A DNA stretch of 64,000 nucleotides from Pseudomonas alkylphenolica. GTDB lineage: Bacteria > Pseudomonadota > Gammaproteobacteria > Pseudomonadales > Pseudomonadaceae. Below the pieces are notes generated by a model. The model was not told the origin of the DNA. It was given only the letters and a program-made list of their open reading frames with translations, and made no database searches. Shown in pieces: positions 30,529 to 40,027 of the stretch. Location: positions 1-64,000 of the forward strand of contig NZ_JADUCM010000015.1 of assembly GCF_016009175.1 (NCBI RefSeq). The letters are read 5' to 3'. Numbering within the stretch: the first letter of the stretch is position 1; each line of letters opens with the position of its first letter. The translations under genes and the position numbers were made by a program.

Positions 30529-31383
30529 TTACTTGATCAGGCCAACCCGCGAAAGGTTCGGGAAGTGGCTGAGTTTTGGCTCTGGCCAGCTCATCCAGAC
30601 CGCGAAGGCCTTGCCGACGATGTTCTGGTCCGGGACCATACCGTGCAGCGCTTTGGGAATATTGGGGTCATCCCAGAAACGGCTGTCGTTGGAGTTGTCG
30701 CGGTTGTCACCCATCATGAAGTAATGGCCAGCCGGTACTGTCCATTGCTGGTCAGGCGGCATGCGATAGCGGCTCATTTCCTTGCGGATCAGGTGCTCGG
30801 CTTCGCCCAGCTTTTCCTTGTACAGCTGTGCGCTGCCCAGGGTGCCTGGCTCACTGCCCACCAGTTGCTCGGCAATCGGCTGACCGTTGACGAACAGCTT
30901 CTTGTCGTTGGTGTAGCGAATCTGGTCGCCCGGCAAGCCGACTACACGCTTGATGTAGTTGACGTTCGGGTCGCTCGGATAGCGGAACACCATGACATCG
31001 CCGCGCTGCGGGTCACCGACTTCGATGACTTTCTTGTCGATCACCGGCAGGCGAATGCCATAGGAGAACTTGTTCACCAGGATGAAATCGCCCACTTCCA
31101 GGGTCGGCTTCATCGATCCCGAAGGGATCTGGAAAGGCTCGATCAGGAACGAACGCAACACCAGGACGATGAACAGCACCGGAAAGAACGACTTGCCGTA
31201 CTCAACCAGCAACGGCTCCTTGTTCAAGCGCTCGACCACTGCCATTTCTGGCTGGCTGACGCTGCCCTGATAGTTGGCGATCGCCGAACGCCGGCGTGGC
31301 GCCAGGAACAGCAGATCGACCAGGGCCAACAGACCGCAGACGGCTACGGCGATGACTAACAACAGCGGGAAATTTAGCGACAT
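30529..31383 (-). CDS. lepB: signal peptidase I
   Basis: 284 residues: two N-terminal membrane segments (about 5-26 and 65-80) and a periplasmic catalytic domain with nucleophile Ser in IPSGSMKPTL (~92) and general base Lys in YIKRVVGLPGD (~147). The late GDNRDNSNDSRFW box is conserved in type I signal peptidases. It removes signal peptides from exported proteins. It is 9 bases after lepA, forming the classic lepA-lepB pair. Confidence 0.96.
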   Translation of the reverse strand: MSLNFPLLLVIAVAVCGLLALVDLLFLAPRRRSAIANYQGSVSQPEMAVVERLNKEPLLVEYGKSFFPVLFIVLVLRSFLIEPFQIPSGSMKPTLEVGDFILVNKFSYGIRLPVIDKKVIEVGDPQRGDVMVFRYPSDPNVNYIKRVVGLPGDQIRYTNDKKLFVNGQPIAEQLVGSEPGTLGSAQLYKEKLGEAEHLIRKEMSRYRMPPDQQWTVPAGHYFMMGDNRDNSNDSRFWDDPNIPKALHGMVPDQNIVGKAFAVWMSWPEPKLSHFPNLSRVGLIK

Positions 31384-31392
31384 AGGACCTAA

Positions 31393-33189
31393 TTATTCCA
31401 ACCTGAGCACGGCGAGGAAGGCTTCTTGTGGAATTTCCACGTTGCCGACCTGTTTCATGCGTTTCTTACCGGCCTTCTGCTTCTCCAACAGCTTGCGCTT
31501 ACGGCTTACGTCACCACCGTAGCATTTGGCCAGTACGTTCTTTCTGAGCGCCTTGACAGTCGTGCGCGCAACAATCTGCCCGCCGATGGCGGCCTGGATT
31601 GCAACGTCGAACATCTGCCGAGGAATCAGTTCCTTCATCTTCTCGGTCAACGCGCGGCCTTTGTAGTGCGCATTGTCGCGGTGCACGATCAGCGCCAGGG
31701 CGTCGACCTTGTCACCGTTGATCAGTACATCGAGCTTGACCAGGTTGGCCGACTGGTAGCGGTCGAAATGGTAGTCCAGCGACGCATAGCCACGGCTGGT
31801 GGACTTCAGGCGGTCGAAGAAGTCGAGTACCACTTCGTTCATCGGCAGGTCATAGCGCACTTGCACCTGCGAGCCGAGGAACTGCATGTCGCGCTGTACG
31901 CCGCGTTTCTCGATGCACAGGGTAATGACGTTACCCAGGTGCTCCTGAGGCACAAGGATGGTCGCGGCGACGATCGGCTCGCGGAAATCTTCAACCGAGG
32001 ACACATCCGGCAGCTTCGACGGGTTGTCGACGTAGATGGTCTCGCCGGTCTTGAGTTTGACCTCGAAGATCACGCTCGGCGCGGTGGTGATCAGGTCCAG
32101 GTCGTATTCGCGCTCCAGGCGCTCCTGGATGATCTCCATGTGCAGCATGCCGAGGAAACCGCAACGGAAGCCGAAGCCCAGTGCGTCGGAACTCTCGGGC
32201 AGGTATTGCAGCGACGAATCGTTCAGGGTCAGTTTCTGCAACGCATCACGAAAATCTTCGAAATCGTCGGAACTGACAGGGAACAGACCGGCATAAACTT
32301 GTGGCTGAATGCGTTTGAAACCAGGCAGCACGTCAACTTCAGGGGTGCTGCTCAGGGTCAGGGTGTCACCGACCGGTGCACCGTGAATGTCCTTGATGCT
32401 GGCAATGATGAAGCCTACTTCACCGGCTTTCAGATCAGCGGTTTGCGTGTGTTTCGGGGTGAACACACCAACGCTGTCGACCAAGTGGACTTTACCGGTG
32501 GACTTGACCAGGATCTTGTCGCCCTTCTTCACGCGGCCATGACGCACGCGCACCAGGGAGACAACGCCCAGGTAGTTGTCGAACCAGGAGTCGATGATCA
32601 GCGCCTGCAGGGGCGCCTCGATGTCACCGGTTGGCGCAGGAATGGTGTGCACCAGGCGCTCCAGCACCTCGTCCACGCCCATGCCGCTCTTGGCGCTACA
32701 GGCCACGGCGTCGGTCGCATCGATACCGATGATCTTCTCGATCTCGTCCTTGACCTTGTCCGGATCGGCTTGAGGCAGGTCCATCTTGTTAAGGACCGGC
32801 ATAACCTCCAGGCCCTGCTCGATGGCGGTGTAGCAGTTGGCAACCGACTGGGCTTCAACGCCTTGACCGGCGTCGACCACCAGCAGTGCGCCTTCACAGG
32901 CCGCCAGGGACCGGCTGACTTCGTAGGTGAAGTCGACGTGGCCCGGGGTATCAATGAAGTTCAGCTGGTAGGTAACGCCGTCGTTCGCCTTGTAATGCAG
33001 GGTGACGCTGTGGGCCTTGATGGTGATACCGCGCTCACGCTCCAGGTCCATGGAGTCAAGCACCTGGGCCTCCATCTCACGCGCAGACAGGCCGCCGCAC
33101 ATCTGGATGAAACGGTCCGCCAGGGTCGACTTGCCATGGTCAATGTGGGCGATGATGGAGAAATTGCGGATATGACTCAAATCACTCAC
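31393..33189 (-). CDS. lepA: elongation factor 4 (LepA)
   Basis: 598 residues with the translational GTPase order: G1 AHIDHGKST (~15), effector [11 protein letters not shown]3 DTPGHVDF (~79), G4 NKMD (~133), the EF-G-like domains, and the LepA-specific C-terminal domain ([21 protein letters not shown] near 560). It binds ribosomes and affects translocation and initiation. It is the first gene after the mucD terminator and is followed closely by lepB. Confidence 0.97.
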   Translation of the reverse strand: MSDLSHIRNFSIIAHIDHGKSTLADRFIQMCGGLSAREMEAQVLDSMDLERERGITIKAHSVTLHYKANDGVTYQLNFIDTPGHVDFTYEVSRSLAACEGALLVVDAGQGVEAQSVANCYTAIEQGLEVMPVLNKMDLPQADPDKVKDEIEKIIGIDATDAVACSAKSGMGVDEVLERLVHTIPAPTGDIEAPLQALIIDSWFDNYLGVVSLVRVRHGRVKKGDKILVKSTGKVHLVDSVGVFTPKHTQTADLKAGEVGFIIASIKDIHGAPVGDTLTLSSTPEVDVLPGFKRIQPQVYAGLFPVSSDDFEDFRDALQKLTLNDSSLQYLPESSDALGFGFRCGFLGMLHMEIIQERLEREYDLDLITTAPSVIFEVKLKTGETIYVDNPSKLPDVSSVEDFREPIVAATILVPQEHLGNVITLCIEKRGVQRDMQFLGSQVQVRYDLPMNEVVLDFFDRLKSTSRGYASLDYHFDRYQSANLVKLDVLINGDKVDALALIVHRDNAHYKGRALTEKMKELIPRQMFDVAIQAAIGGQIVARTTVKALRKNVLAKCYGGDVSRKRKLLEKQKAGKKRMKQVGNVEIPQEAFLAVLRLE

Positions 33190-33330
33190 GGGTCAACACT
33201 CAAAAAGGCTGCGGGCCGGACGCCCACCGAAAAATAGCCGGGAATTGTACCTGAAGCCTGACCTTGGCGTCACGTGAACTGTGGTGACAAGGATTGCCAG
33301 CGTCCAACCCCGGATGACCGCTCAGGCACA

Positions 33331-33353
33331 AAAAAGGGCAGCTTGCGCTGCCC
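33331..33353 (-). terminator. rho-independent terminator of mucD
   Basis: On the minus strand the stem GGGCAGC/GCTGCCC (33347-33353 with 33336-33342, loop 4) is followed by six T. It ends the algU-muc transcript, so lepA needs its own promoter in 33190-33330. Confidence 0.85.
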
Positions 33354-33371
33354 TCCCCTGTACCGCGCTGC

Positions 33372-34802
33372 TTACTCAGCCAGCTTGAAGGTAATGAAAC
33401 TTGCACGTCCCTGACGCAGTACGCGCATCGACACCGAACGGTTCTTCGGCAGTTCCTTGGCGATTTCGGTGAATTCCTTCGCCGAGGCGATCGCCTGGTT
33501 GTTCAGGTGGCTGATGACGTCGCCCGGACGCAGGCCGATCAGCGCCGCCGGGCCGTCCTGAACTTCCTTGATGACCACGCCACCTTTGAGCTCCAGGGTT
33601 TTCTTCTGCTCGGCGGTCAGGTCGGACACCGACACACCCAGACGATTGCTGCTGCGCTCAGCGCCACCGCCGGCAGCGTCGGCGAGTTCGGCATCGTCGT
33701 CCGGCAAGGCGCCGACCGTGACGTCGAGGTTCTGGCGTTTGCCGTTACGGATGATCTCGAGCTTGGCCTTGGCGCCGTCTTTCAGGCTGCCGACCAGGTG
33801 CGGCAGGTCGGCCGACATGACAATCGGCTGACCGTTCATGCTCAGGATCACGTCACCAACTTGCAGGCCACCCTTGGCCGCCGGGCCGTCTTCCAGCACC
33901 TGGGCTACCAGGGCACCGGCCGGCTTGTCGAGACCGAAGGACTCAGCCAGGTCCTTGTTGACCTCCTGAATCACCACACCCAGCCAGCCGCGGCTGACCT
34001 TGCCGTCTTTCTTCAGCTGGTTGGAGACGTCCAGGGCAACGTCGATCGGGATCGCGAACGACAGGCCCATGAAGCCGCCGGAACGGGTAAAGATCTGCGA
34101 GTTGATACCCACCACTTCACCGTTCATGTTGAACAGCGGGCCGCCCGAGTTACCCGGGTTGATGGCCACGTCGGTCTGGATGAACGGCACATAGGTGTCG
34201 TTCGGCAGGGTACGGCCCTTGGCACTGACGATACCTTTGGTCACCGAATGGTCGAAACCGAATGGCGAACCAATGGCCAGCACCCACTCACCGACCTTGA
34301 GCTTCTCGGAGTCACCCAGCTTGACGGTCGGCAGGTTCTTGCCGTCGACCTTGAGCAGAGCGACGTCGGTGCGCGGATCGGTGCCGACCAGCTTGGCCTG
34401 CAGTTCGCTGCGATCGGACAGACGGACGATGATTTCATCGGCGTCGGCGACCACGTGGTTGTTGGTCAGCACATAACCGTCGCTGGAAATGATGAAGCCC
34501 GAACCGAGCGACTGCGCTTCACGCTGGCGGTCACCGCGCGGCGAGCGGGGTGCCTGTGGCATGTTGCGCTCGAAGAATTCGCGGAACATCGGCGGCAGCC
34601 CTTCAAGGTCGGGCATCTGACCGGCGGCATATTTGCGGTCCGGCAGCTTCTGCTTGGTACTGATGTTCACCACCGCAGGCGAGGCCTGCTCGACCAGGGT
34701 GGTGAAGTCCGGCAGGGCTTCGGCCTGGGCGGTGACCACCTGACCGAGCATGAACACGGCGGCGAACAACGATAGGTAGGTTTTCAAGCGTGGTATTGAC
34801 AT
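33372..34802 (-). CDS. mucD: periplasmic HtrA/DegP-like serine protease MucD
   Basis: 476 residues: a signal peptide (cleaved after AQA, ~28), a trypsin-like domain with the triad His in TNNHVV (~116), Asp in DVALLKV (~146) and Ser in GNSGGPL (~220), then two PDZ domains (~260-360 and ~385-470). It degrades misfolded periplasmic proteins and restrains the AlgU response. It is the fourth gene of the algU cluster here; mucC, present between mucB and mucD in P. aeruginosa, is missing. Confidence 0.95.
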   Translation of the reverse strand: MSIPRLKTYLSLFAAVFMLGQVVTAQAEALPDFTTLVEQASPAVVNISTKQKLPDRKYAAGQMPDLEGLPPMFREFFERNMPQAPRSPRGDRQREAQSLGSGFIISSDGYVLTNNHVVADADEIIVRLSDRSELQAKLVGTDPRTDVALLKVDGKNLPTVKLGDSEKLKVGEWVLAIGSPFGFDHSVTKGIVSAKGRTLPNDTYVPFIQTDVAINPGNSGGPLFNMNGEVVGINSQIFTRSGGFMGLSFAIPIDVALDVSNQLKKDGKVSRGWLGVVIQEVNKDLAESFGLDKPAGALVAQVLEDGPAAKGGLQVGDVILSMNGQPIVMSADLPHLVGSLKDGAKAKLEIIRNGKRQNLDVTVGALPDDDAELADAAGGGAERSSNRLGVSVSDLTAEQKKTLELKGGVVIKEVQDGPAALIGLRPGDVISHLNNQAIASAKEFTEIAKELPKNRSVSMRVLRQGRASFITFKLAE

Positions 34803-34857
34803 ACGGCTCCCGTCACATCGAGCGTGGTTAGCAGTAGGGCCCTGCAGACGCAGGAAA

Positions 34858-34881
34858 GGCCAGTCCCCGAAAGGACTGACC
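34858..34881 (-). other. hairpin in the mucB-mucD spacer
   Basis: Arms 34858-34866 and 34873-34881 form a 9-bp stem on the minus strand with one G-U wobble and a 6-base loop (UUUCGG). They lie in the 170-base gap between the mucB stop and the mucD start. It may attenuate read-through from the algU promoter or stabilise the mucB end. Confidence 0.45.
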
Positions 34882-34972
34882 TATAGAAAAAATCTTGGTT
34901 TTTTGCAAACTGTAAAGCTTGCCAATCATGTCAGCCAAGGCACCCTCGACCGATAAACAGGATAGTTATCCG

Positions 34973-35938
34973 TCATTTTTGTGCCTGGGCATCCTGAGCG
35001 CGCATGGACAAGGCAATCCGCTCTGCCGTTCCGATCGGAATTTCGCCGACCACGGTGACCATCATTTCGCCCTTGGGCGTGGTCAAGCGTCGGGAAACAG
35101 CCGCGGTCGGCCCCAACTGCGTGCGAATATCCACTGCCGAGCCACCGTCCAGGGCTTCGACAAACACCGAAAACCGTGCCAGGCCGTCATCGAACATCAA
35201 GCTGCTGACAACGTTCTTGCCTTCCGGATCCTTGCGCACCGAGCTGTCGACCAGCTCAAAACCCGCGGGCAACCACTCCGAGCGCCACGCGGTCACCGGT
35301 TGCTTGGCCTGGGACGCGACCAAGGTGACCGGCTTGCACAACTCGCTCGCTTTGAGCTCGTCATCGCTCGGCGGCTGCGCGGTGTTAAGCCGGGTGAACT
35401 GAAAACGCTCCAGCAACCGCCCCTTGTCGTCGAGCATCAACGACTTCAGTGGCAGCCCGGTCTTGCGATCCAGGTGCAACTCGAAGGCATAACGATGCTG
35501 GTCACGGGGTGTGAGGGTGACGATCACCGCTTCACGGTCCGCCACCCGCGACCTGCCGGCAATGCCGAGGTCGTACCAACTCATCAACTTGAGGGGATCA
35601 AGCACTCGCGCCGTGGAATCTGGCGGATTGGTCACACCAGACACCAGGGCCCCGCTTACGCACTGGGTATGCCCGTCGACACGCACGACTTCCTGGGCCG
35701 AGCCATCGAGCTGCAGAAGCCGCTCGCTGACCTTGCCGTCCTGGACGCGGTGCCAGATATCGTGGGTGGAGAAGCTGCCGTTACGCTCGTAAACGAAAGT
35801 ACCCTGATAGCTCTGCTGTTGCTCGGCCTGCGCCAGCTTCTTCAGCCAGTCGCCCGCCTCCGGTGAGGAGTTGGCCGCATGGGCCGGCAGTATCAGCCAG
35901 CCTCCCAGCAACAGCGGTATAAGAGGTAGCGCGCGCAT
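34973..35938 (-). CDS. mucB: sigma factor regulatory protein MucB/RseB
   Basis: 321 residues: a signal peptide (cleaved after AHA, ~22), then the two-domain MucB/RseB fold (QQSYQGTFVYERNGSFSTHDIWHRV near 40-65; C-terminal domain including SEWLPAGFELVDSS). It sits in the periplasm, binds MucA and shields it from proteolysis until lipid or porin signals release it. It starts 12 bases after the mucA stop. Confidence 0.94.
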   Translation of the reverse strand: MRALPLIPLLLGGWLILPAHAANSSPEAGDWLKKLAQAEQQQSYQGTFVYERNGSFSTHDIWHRVQDGKVSERLLQLDGSAQEVVRVDGHTQCVSGALVSGVTNPPDSTARVLDPLKLMSWYDLGIAGRSRVADREAVIVTLTPRDQHRYAFELHLDRKTGLPLKSLMLDDKGRLLERFQFTRLNTAQPPSDDELKASELCKPVTLVASQAKQPVTAWRSEWLPAGFELVDSSVRKDPEGKNVVSSLMFDDGLARFSVFVEALDGGSAVDIRTQLGPTAAVSRRLTTPKGEMMVTVVGEIPIGTAERIALSMRAQDAQAQK

Positions 35939-35950
35939 GATCCTCCTTAC

Positions 35951-36541
35951 TTAACGGTTTTCCAGGCTGGCCGCGCGGGCGTAAGGCAGTGCGCTCTCGG
36001 TACCCTTGAGTGCTGCTTCCTGAGCATGCTGGCGCAGATAGCCGGGCAGACGCTGGTCGTGCCAGCCGGATTGCCCTTGCAGCACGCCATTGGCCATTGG
36101 CCCTGGCTGCTCTGCACTCTCACTATAGCCTGCCAACACAGCGGGGCCTTGAACCTGTGGCACACTCAGTCCCTGCTGGGCAGGTTGCTGGGCAGCCAGC
36201 TGCACACCGCTGATTTCGTCTTGGTTGTACAGACGCACACCGGCCAATACCGCGACGGTCACCGAAGCCGCCACGGCCAGACGACCCAGGCTGCGCCATG
36301 GACCGCGGTTGACCTTGACCGGCGCCGCTTCGTCAGCCAGCGCGGCAGACACTGCGGAGGCGATATCCAGTTTAGGCAGCACCAGTTCCTTGTGCATGGC
36401 CGCACGTGCAATCTGGTAACGGGACCAGGTAGCACGGGTTTCGGCATCATCGACGGCGTTCAACACCCGACGTAATTCCAGTTCGTCCGCTTCGTTATCC
36501 ATCACCGCGGACAGCGATTCCTGCAAAGCTTCACGACTCAT
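35951..36541 (-). CDS. mucA: anti-sigma factor MucA/RseA
   Basis: 196 residues: a cytoplasmic N-terminal sigma-binding domain (MSREALQESLSAVMDNEADELELRRVL), one membrane helix near residues 85-102 (LGRLAVAASVTVAVLAGVRLY) and a periplasmic C-terminal part rich in Gln and Ala. It holds AlgU inactive at the inner membrane until cut by AlgW-type proteases. The frame is intact throughout, so this strain is not a mucA mutant. It lies 31 bases after algU. Confidence 0.94.
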   Translation of the reverse strand: MSREALQESLSAVMDNEADELELRRVLNAVDDAETRATWSRYQIARAAMHKELVLPKLDIASAVSAALADEAAPVKVNRGPWRSLGRLAVAASVTVAVLAGVRLYNQDEISGVQLAAQQPAQQGLSVPQVQGPAVLAGYSESAEQPGPMANGVLQGQSGWHDQRLPGYLRQHAQEAALKGTESALPYARAASLENR

Positions 36542-36572
36542 GGCGGTTCCTCTCTTGGCTGTCGCCGCTGTC

Positions 36573-37154
36573 TCAGGTTTCCTGCAACAACGGCTGCAGG
36601 GCTTTGTCTATGGCCTCCCGAGCGCGGAAAATTCGAGAGCGCACGGTACCCACCGGACACTGCATGACGCTCGCAATGTCCTCGTAACTCAGACCGTCAA
36701 ATTCACGTAAAGTTAACGCCGTACGTAAATCTTCTGGCAGTTGCTGAATGGTCCGATGGACGGTGCCTTCGATCTCATCTCGCAACAACGCACGCTCGGG
36801 GGACTCCAGATCCTTGAGGCCATGATCGCCGTCGTAAAATTCCGCATCCTCGGAACTTACATCGCTGTCCGGTGGCCGCCGTCCGCGGGACACCAGATAG
36901 TTCTTTGCCGTGTTGATGGCAATGCGGTACAGCCAGGTATAGAAGGCACTGTCTCCGCGAAAATTACCCAGCGCACGATAAGCTTTGATGAAAGCTTCCT
37001 GCGCAACATCCTGGGCTTCATGGGTGTCGTGTACGAAACGCACGATCAACCCGAGAATCTTGTGCTGATACTTCAGCACCAACAGATCAAACGCTCGCCT
37101 GTCGCCACGCTGCACGCGCTCGACAAGCTGCTGATCCTCTTCCTGGGTTAGCAT
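36573..37154 (-). CDS. algU: extracytoplasmic stress sigma factor AlgU/RpoE
   Basis: 193 residues from the ATG at 37154 (a further in-frame ATG six bases up is less likely, since the family begins MLTQEQDQQLVERVQRGD). Sigma region 2 (LLVLKYQHKILGLIVRFVHD, then DVAQEAFIKAYRALGNFRGD) and region 4 (GLSYEDIASVMQCPVGTVRSRI) are clear. It directs the response to envelope stress and, in pseudomonads, exopolysaccharide genes. An AlgU-type promoter lies 60 bases upstream, indicating autoregulation. Confidence 0.97.
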   Translation of the reverse strand: MLTQEEDQQLVERVQRGDRRAFDLLVLKYQHKILGLIVRFVHDTHEAQDVAQEAFIKAYRALGNFRGDSAFYTWLYRIAINTAKNYLVSRGRRPPDSDVSSEDAEFYDGDHGLKDLESPERALLRDEIEGTVHRTIQQLPEDLRTALTLREFDGLSYEDIASVMQCPVGTVRSRIFRAREAIDKALQPLLQET

Positions 37155-37213
37155 GAACACTCCTCAGTGAACTCGAAGGAGCCGTACGAGAAGCATCGTT
37201 CAGGCTTGCAACC

Positions 37214-37240
37214 ATAGACTCGGGCTTTTCGCAAAAGTTC
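37214..37240 (-). promoter_or_regulatory. AlgU/sigma-E-type promoter of algU
   Basis: On the minus strand GAACTT (37240-37235) is followed after exactly 16 bases by TCTAT (37218-37214), matching the GAACTT-N16-TCtga consensus of AlgU-dependent promoters. The algU ATG is 60 bases downstream. Confidence 0.85.
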
Positions 37241-37585
37241 TCCCCTTCAAGCAAGTTTCCTGCGGCCCTTGGTCGGCTCGCACGAAAAACGCAGCGCGGT
37301 CACGGCCGGCTGCGTCGATAATCGGGTCTCGAATACGCCGGCAAGGCCCTGTTACGGGTCACTGCCCTGCGTCGCCGCGGTATTGTGGCGGGCGGTCAGC
37401 CTACTATGGATATCCACACAGCATGGAAAGTTCCCACAGCAGCGCCTGCCCAGCATAAGCGCCATTGGAAATCAGGGCCTTGAGGCTGCTATAAAGGCAG
37501 CCGGTCCAGATTCACGATAGTTTCACAATGCCATATGCGCCTGACTATTGTGCCGATCCCCCCCTTCAGATACTAGTGTCCTGAC
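37241..37585. other. intergenic region upstream of nadB
   Basis: Beyond the algU promoter, 345 bases run to the nadB start. I see no gene and no confident operator. The nadB promoter must lie here, and the strand-neutral AT-richer stretch near 37400-37430 is the likeliest area. Confidence 0.4.
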
Positions 37586-39202
37586 ATGAGCCAACAACTC
37601 CAACATGATGTCCTCGTGATCGGCAGCGGTGCCGCCGGTCTGAGCCTGGCGCTGAACCTTCCGAGCCACCTGCGCATTGCCGTGCTCAGCAAGGGCGATC
37701 TTGCCAACGGCTCGACCTTCTGGGCCCAGGGCGGCGTCGCTGCGGTGCTCGATGATACCGACACGGTGCAGTCGCACGTCGACGACACCCTGAACGCCGG
37801 GGGTGGCCTGTGCCACGAAGACGCCGTGCGCTTCACTGTCGAACACAGCCGCGAAGCGATCCAGTGGCTGATCGACCAGGGCGTTCCCTTTACCCGTGAT
37901 GAACATGCCAGTGTCGACGACGGTGGTTTCGAATTCCACCTCACCCGCGAAGGCGGCCACAGCCATCGACGCATCATTCATGCTGCCGATGCCACCGGGG
38001 CGGCAATCTTCACCACGCTGCTGGCCCAGGCGCGCCAACGCCCGAACATCGAATTGCTGGAGCAGCGCGTTGCCGTTGACCTGATCACCGAGCGACGCCT
38101 GGGCCAGGACGGCGAGCGCTGCCTGGGTGCCTACGTGCTGAACCGCAACACCGGCGAAGTCGATACCTATGGCGCCCGCTTTACCGTGCTCGCCACCGGT
38201 GGCGCGGCCAAGGTCTACCTGTATACCAGCAACCCTGACGGGGCCTGTGGCGACGGCATTGCCATGGCCTGGCGCGCTGGCTGCCGGGTGGCCAACCTGG
38301 AATTCAACCAGTTCCATCCCACCTGCCTGTACCACCCGCAAGCCAAGAGCTTTCTGATTACCGAGGCGCTGCGCGGTGAAGGGGCCTTGTTGCGCCTGCC
38401 CAACGGCGAACGCTTCATGCCGCGCTTCGACCCGCGCGAAGAATTGGCGCCGCGCGATATCGTCGCCCGGGCGATCGACCACGAGATGAAACGCCTCGGC
38501 GTGGACTGCGTCTACCTCGACATCAGCCACAAATCTGACGATTTCATCAAGACTCACTTCCCGACTGTGTACGAACGCTGCCTGGCGTTTGGCATCGACA
38601 TCACCCGCCAGCCGATCCCGGTTGTGCCGGCGGCGCACTACACCTGCGGCGGCGTTATGGTGGACGACAGCGGCCACACCGACGTACCCGGCTTGTATGC
38701 CATCGGCGAAACCAGCTTCACCGGCCTGCATGGCGCCAATCGCATGGCCAGCAACTCGCTGCTGGAATGCTTCGTCTACGGCCGCGCCGCCGCCGCCGAC
38801 ATCGAAGCGCACCTTGACCAGATCAGCATGCCTCGCGAGCTGCCCTGCTGGGATGCCAGCCAGGTCACCGACTCGGACGAAGACGTGATCATTGCGCACA
38901 ACTGGGACGAGCTGCGGCGTTTCATGTGGGACTATGTCGGGATCGTGCGCACCAGCAAACGCCTGCAACGCGCCGAGCACCGCGTGCGCCTGCTGCTGGA
39001 TGAAATCGACGAGTTCTATAGCAACTACAAGGTCAGCCGTGACCTGATCGAGCTGCGCAACCTGGCCCAGGTCGCCGAACTGATGATTCGCTCGGCCATG
39101 CAACGCAAGGAAAGCCGCGGTCTGCACTACACCCTGGACTACCCGGGGATGCTCGCCGAGGCACGCGACACTATCCTGCAGCCACCCACCTACGCCGACT
39201 GA
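37586..39202 (+). CDS. nadB: L-aspartate oxidase NadB
   Basis: 538 residues. The FAD-binding [16 protein letters not shown] near the N-terminus, the active-site HTHRR-like region seen here as [13 protein letters not shown] (~127-139) and the succinate-dehydrogenase-like C-terminal domain identify it. It oxidises aspartate to iminoaspartate, the first step of de novo NAD synthesis. It is divergent from algU. Its last 32 bases overlap the end of the convergent ygfX gene. Confidence 0.96.
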   Translation: MSQQLQHDVLVIGSGAAGLSLALNLPSHLRIAVLSKGDLANGSTFWAQGGVAAVLDDTDTVQSHVDDTLNAGGGLCHEDAVRFTVEHSREAIQWLIDQGVPFTRDEHASVDDGGFEFHLTREGGHSHRRIIHAADATGAAIFTTLLAQARQRPNIELLEQRVAVDLITERRLGQDGERCLGAYVLNRNTGEVDTYGARFTVLATGGAAKVYLYTSNPDGACGDGIAMAWRAGCRVANLEFNQFHPTCLYHPQAKSFLITEALRGEGALLRLPNGERFMPRFDPREELAPRDIVARAIDHEMKRLGVDCVYLDISHKSDDFIKTHFPTVYERCLAFGIDITRQPIPVVPAAHYTCGGVMVDDSGHTDVPGLYAIGETSFTGLHGANRMASNSLLECFVYGRAAAADIEAHLDQISMPRELPCWDASQVTDSDEDVIIAHNWDELRRFMWDYVGIVRTSKRLQRAEHRVRLLLDEIDEFYSNYKVSRDLIELRNLAQVAELMIRSAMQRKESRGLHYTLDYPGMLAEARDTILQPPTYAD

Positions 39203-39623
39203 ACTTCAAACGCACGCGCAGGCGCCGGTGCTGCACCGGCTCCAGCGCGTCAGCGGCAATGCACAGCCCTTGCGTCCAGTAGCTGCCTTTGCGGCGGTAG
39301 CGCAGCACGATCAAGCCCGGCAAAGCCAGGCTGTCTGGACGCAGCTGCACCGGCTGCCAACCCTGGTCAAGACTGAACAGGTGCCAACCGCTTGGGTCAC
39401 GCCGCAAGCCGCTGACGGCCTGGGAATGACTGAGCAGGATGCGTCGGGGAATCATCCAGCCGGCGTGCGCCAGGCACGCGCCAATACCCGCTACCTGCGC
39501 CCACACGGCAAGCGGCAGCAGGCACAGTCCCAGCATTGCCAGCAACTGGCACGCCAGGTAGGCCGCCAGCAGGCTTGAAGAGCCTTGCCAGCGACACTCG
39601 AAGCGATCACTTGGGCTGGACAC
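39171..39623 (-). CDS. ygfX: YgfX/CptA-family membrane protein
   Basis: 150 residues from a GTG at 39623, which overlaps the end of sdhE by 17 bases. An N-terminal FECRW motif is followed by two membrane segments (about 12-50) and a basic soluble C-terminal half ([22 protein letters not shown]). In E. coli the homologue is paired with SdhE (ygfY/ygfX) and has been described as a membrane toxin-like partner. The gene ends inside nadB, antisense to it, with 32 bases shared. Confidence 0.75.
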   Translation of the reverse strand: MSSPSDRFECRWQGSSSLLAAYLACQLLAMLGLCLLPLAVWAQVAGIGACLAHAGWMIPRRILLSHSQAVSGLRRDPSGWHLFSLDQGWQPVQLRPDSLALPGLIVLRYRRKGSYWTQGLCIAADALEPVQHRRLRVRLKFSRRRWVAAG

Positions 39624-39861
39624 GGTCCAGAATGATGCGAACCATGCGTTGCAGTTCGGGGTCTGGCGACTCGCTGCGTTCCATGAACCAGCCAAACATG
39701 TCCTGGTCTTCACAGCTGAGCAGACGCCAGTAGAGCTCGCGATCTTCCGGGCTCAGGGTTGGGTAGACATCCTGGCTGAAAGGGACCAGCAACACGTCCA
39801 GCTCCAGCATGCCGCGGCGGCTATGCCAAAAGAGCCGGTTGAGTTCAATTTGTTCGACCAT
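39607..39861 (-). CDS. sdhE: FAD assembly factor SdhE
   Basis: 84 residues, all helical, with the diagnostic [11 protein letters not shown] (RGxxE, Gly-Met-Leu-Glu at ~16-20) and the [13 protein letters not shown] helix. It promotes covalent flavinylation of succinate dehydrogenase and related enzymes. GGAGGGCTCC precedes the ATG. It is followed by ygfX in the same transcript and is divergent from ygfZ. Confidence 0.93.
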   Translation of the reverse strand: MVEQIELNRLFWHSRRGMLELDVLLVPFSQDVYPTLSPEDRELYWRLLSCEDQDMFGWFMERSESPDPELQRMVRIILDRVQPK

Positions 39862-40027
39862 GGAGCCCTCCTAAAATAGGCCGACAGTATACAGAGCCCG
39901 CGCCCGGGGAACACGCGACGTTGGTCCGTAGTTCTGCGCAAAAAATGACAGAGGGGCCAGCTCAACTACCTATTTTTCCGGCAGCGCTCTATCATGGTCC
40001 CCAGTCTTATCTACCCTGCGATGTCCC

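Noticed and set aside
31426..33237. A 603-codon plus-strand open frame antisense to lepA
   Set aside because: No motif and shadow-like composition; LepA on the other strand is highly conserved.
34803..34972. A short frame with an ATG near 34929 as a shortened MucC
   Set aside because: The ~34-residue peptide has no membrane segment or resemblance to MucC/RseC; part of it is just the hairpin sequence.
36541..36573. Possible mucA frameshift or mucoid mutation
   Set aside because: The mucA frame (35951-36541) is continuous, with sigma-binding, membrane and periplasmic parts intact.
37523..39127. A 534-codon minus-strand open frame antisense to nadB
   Set aside because: Same reasoning; the nadB frame has intact FAD and active-site motifs.
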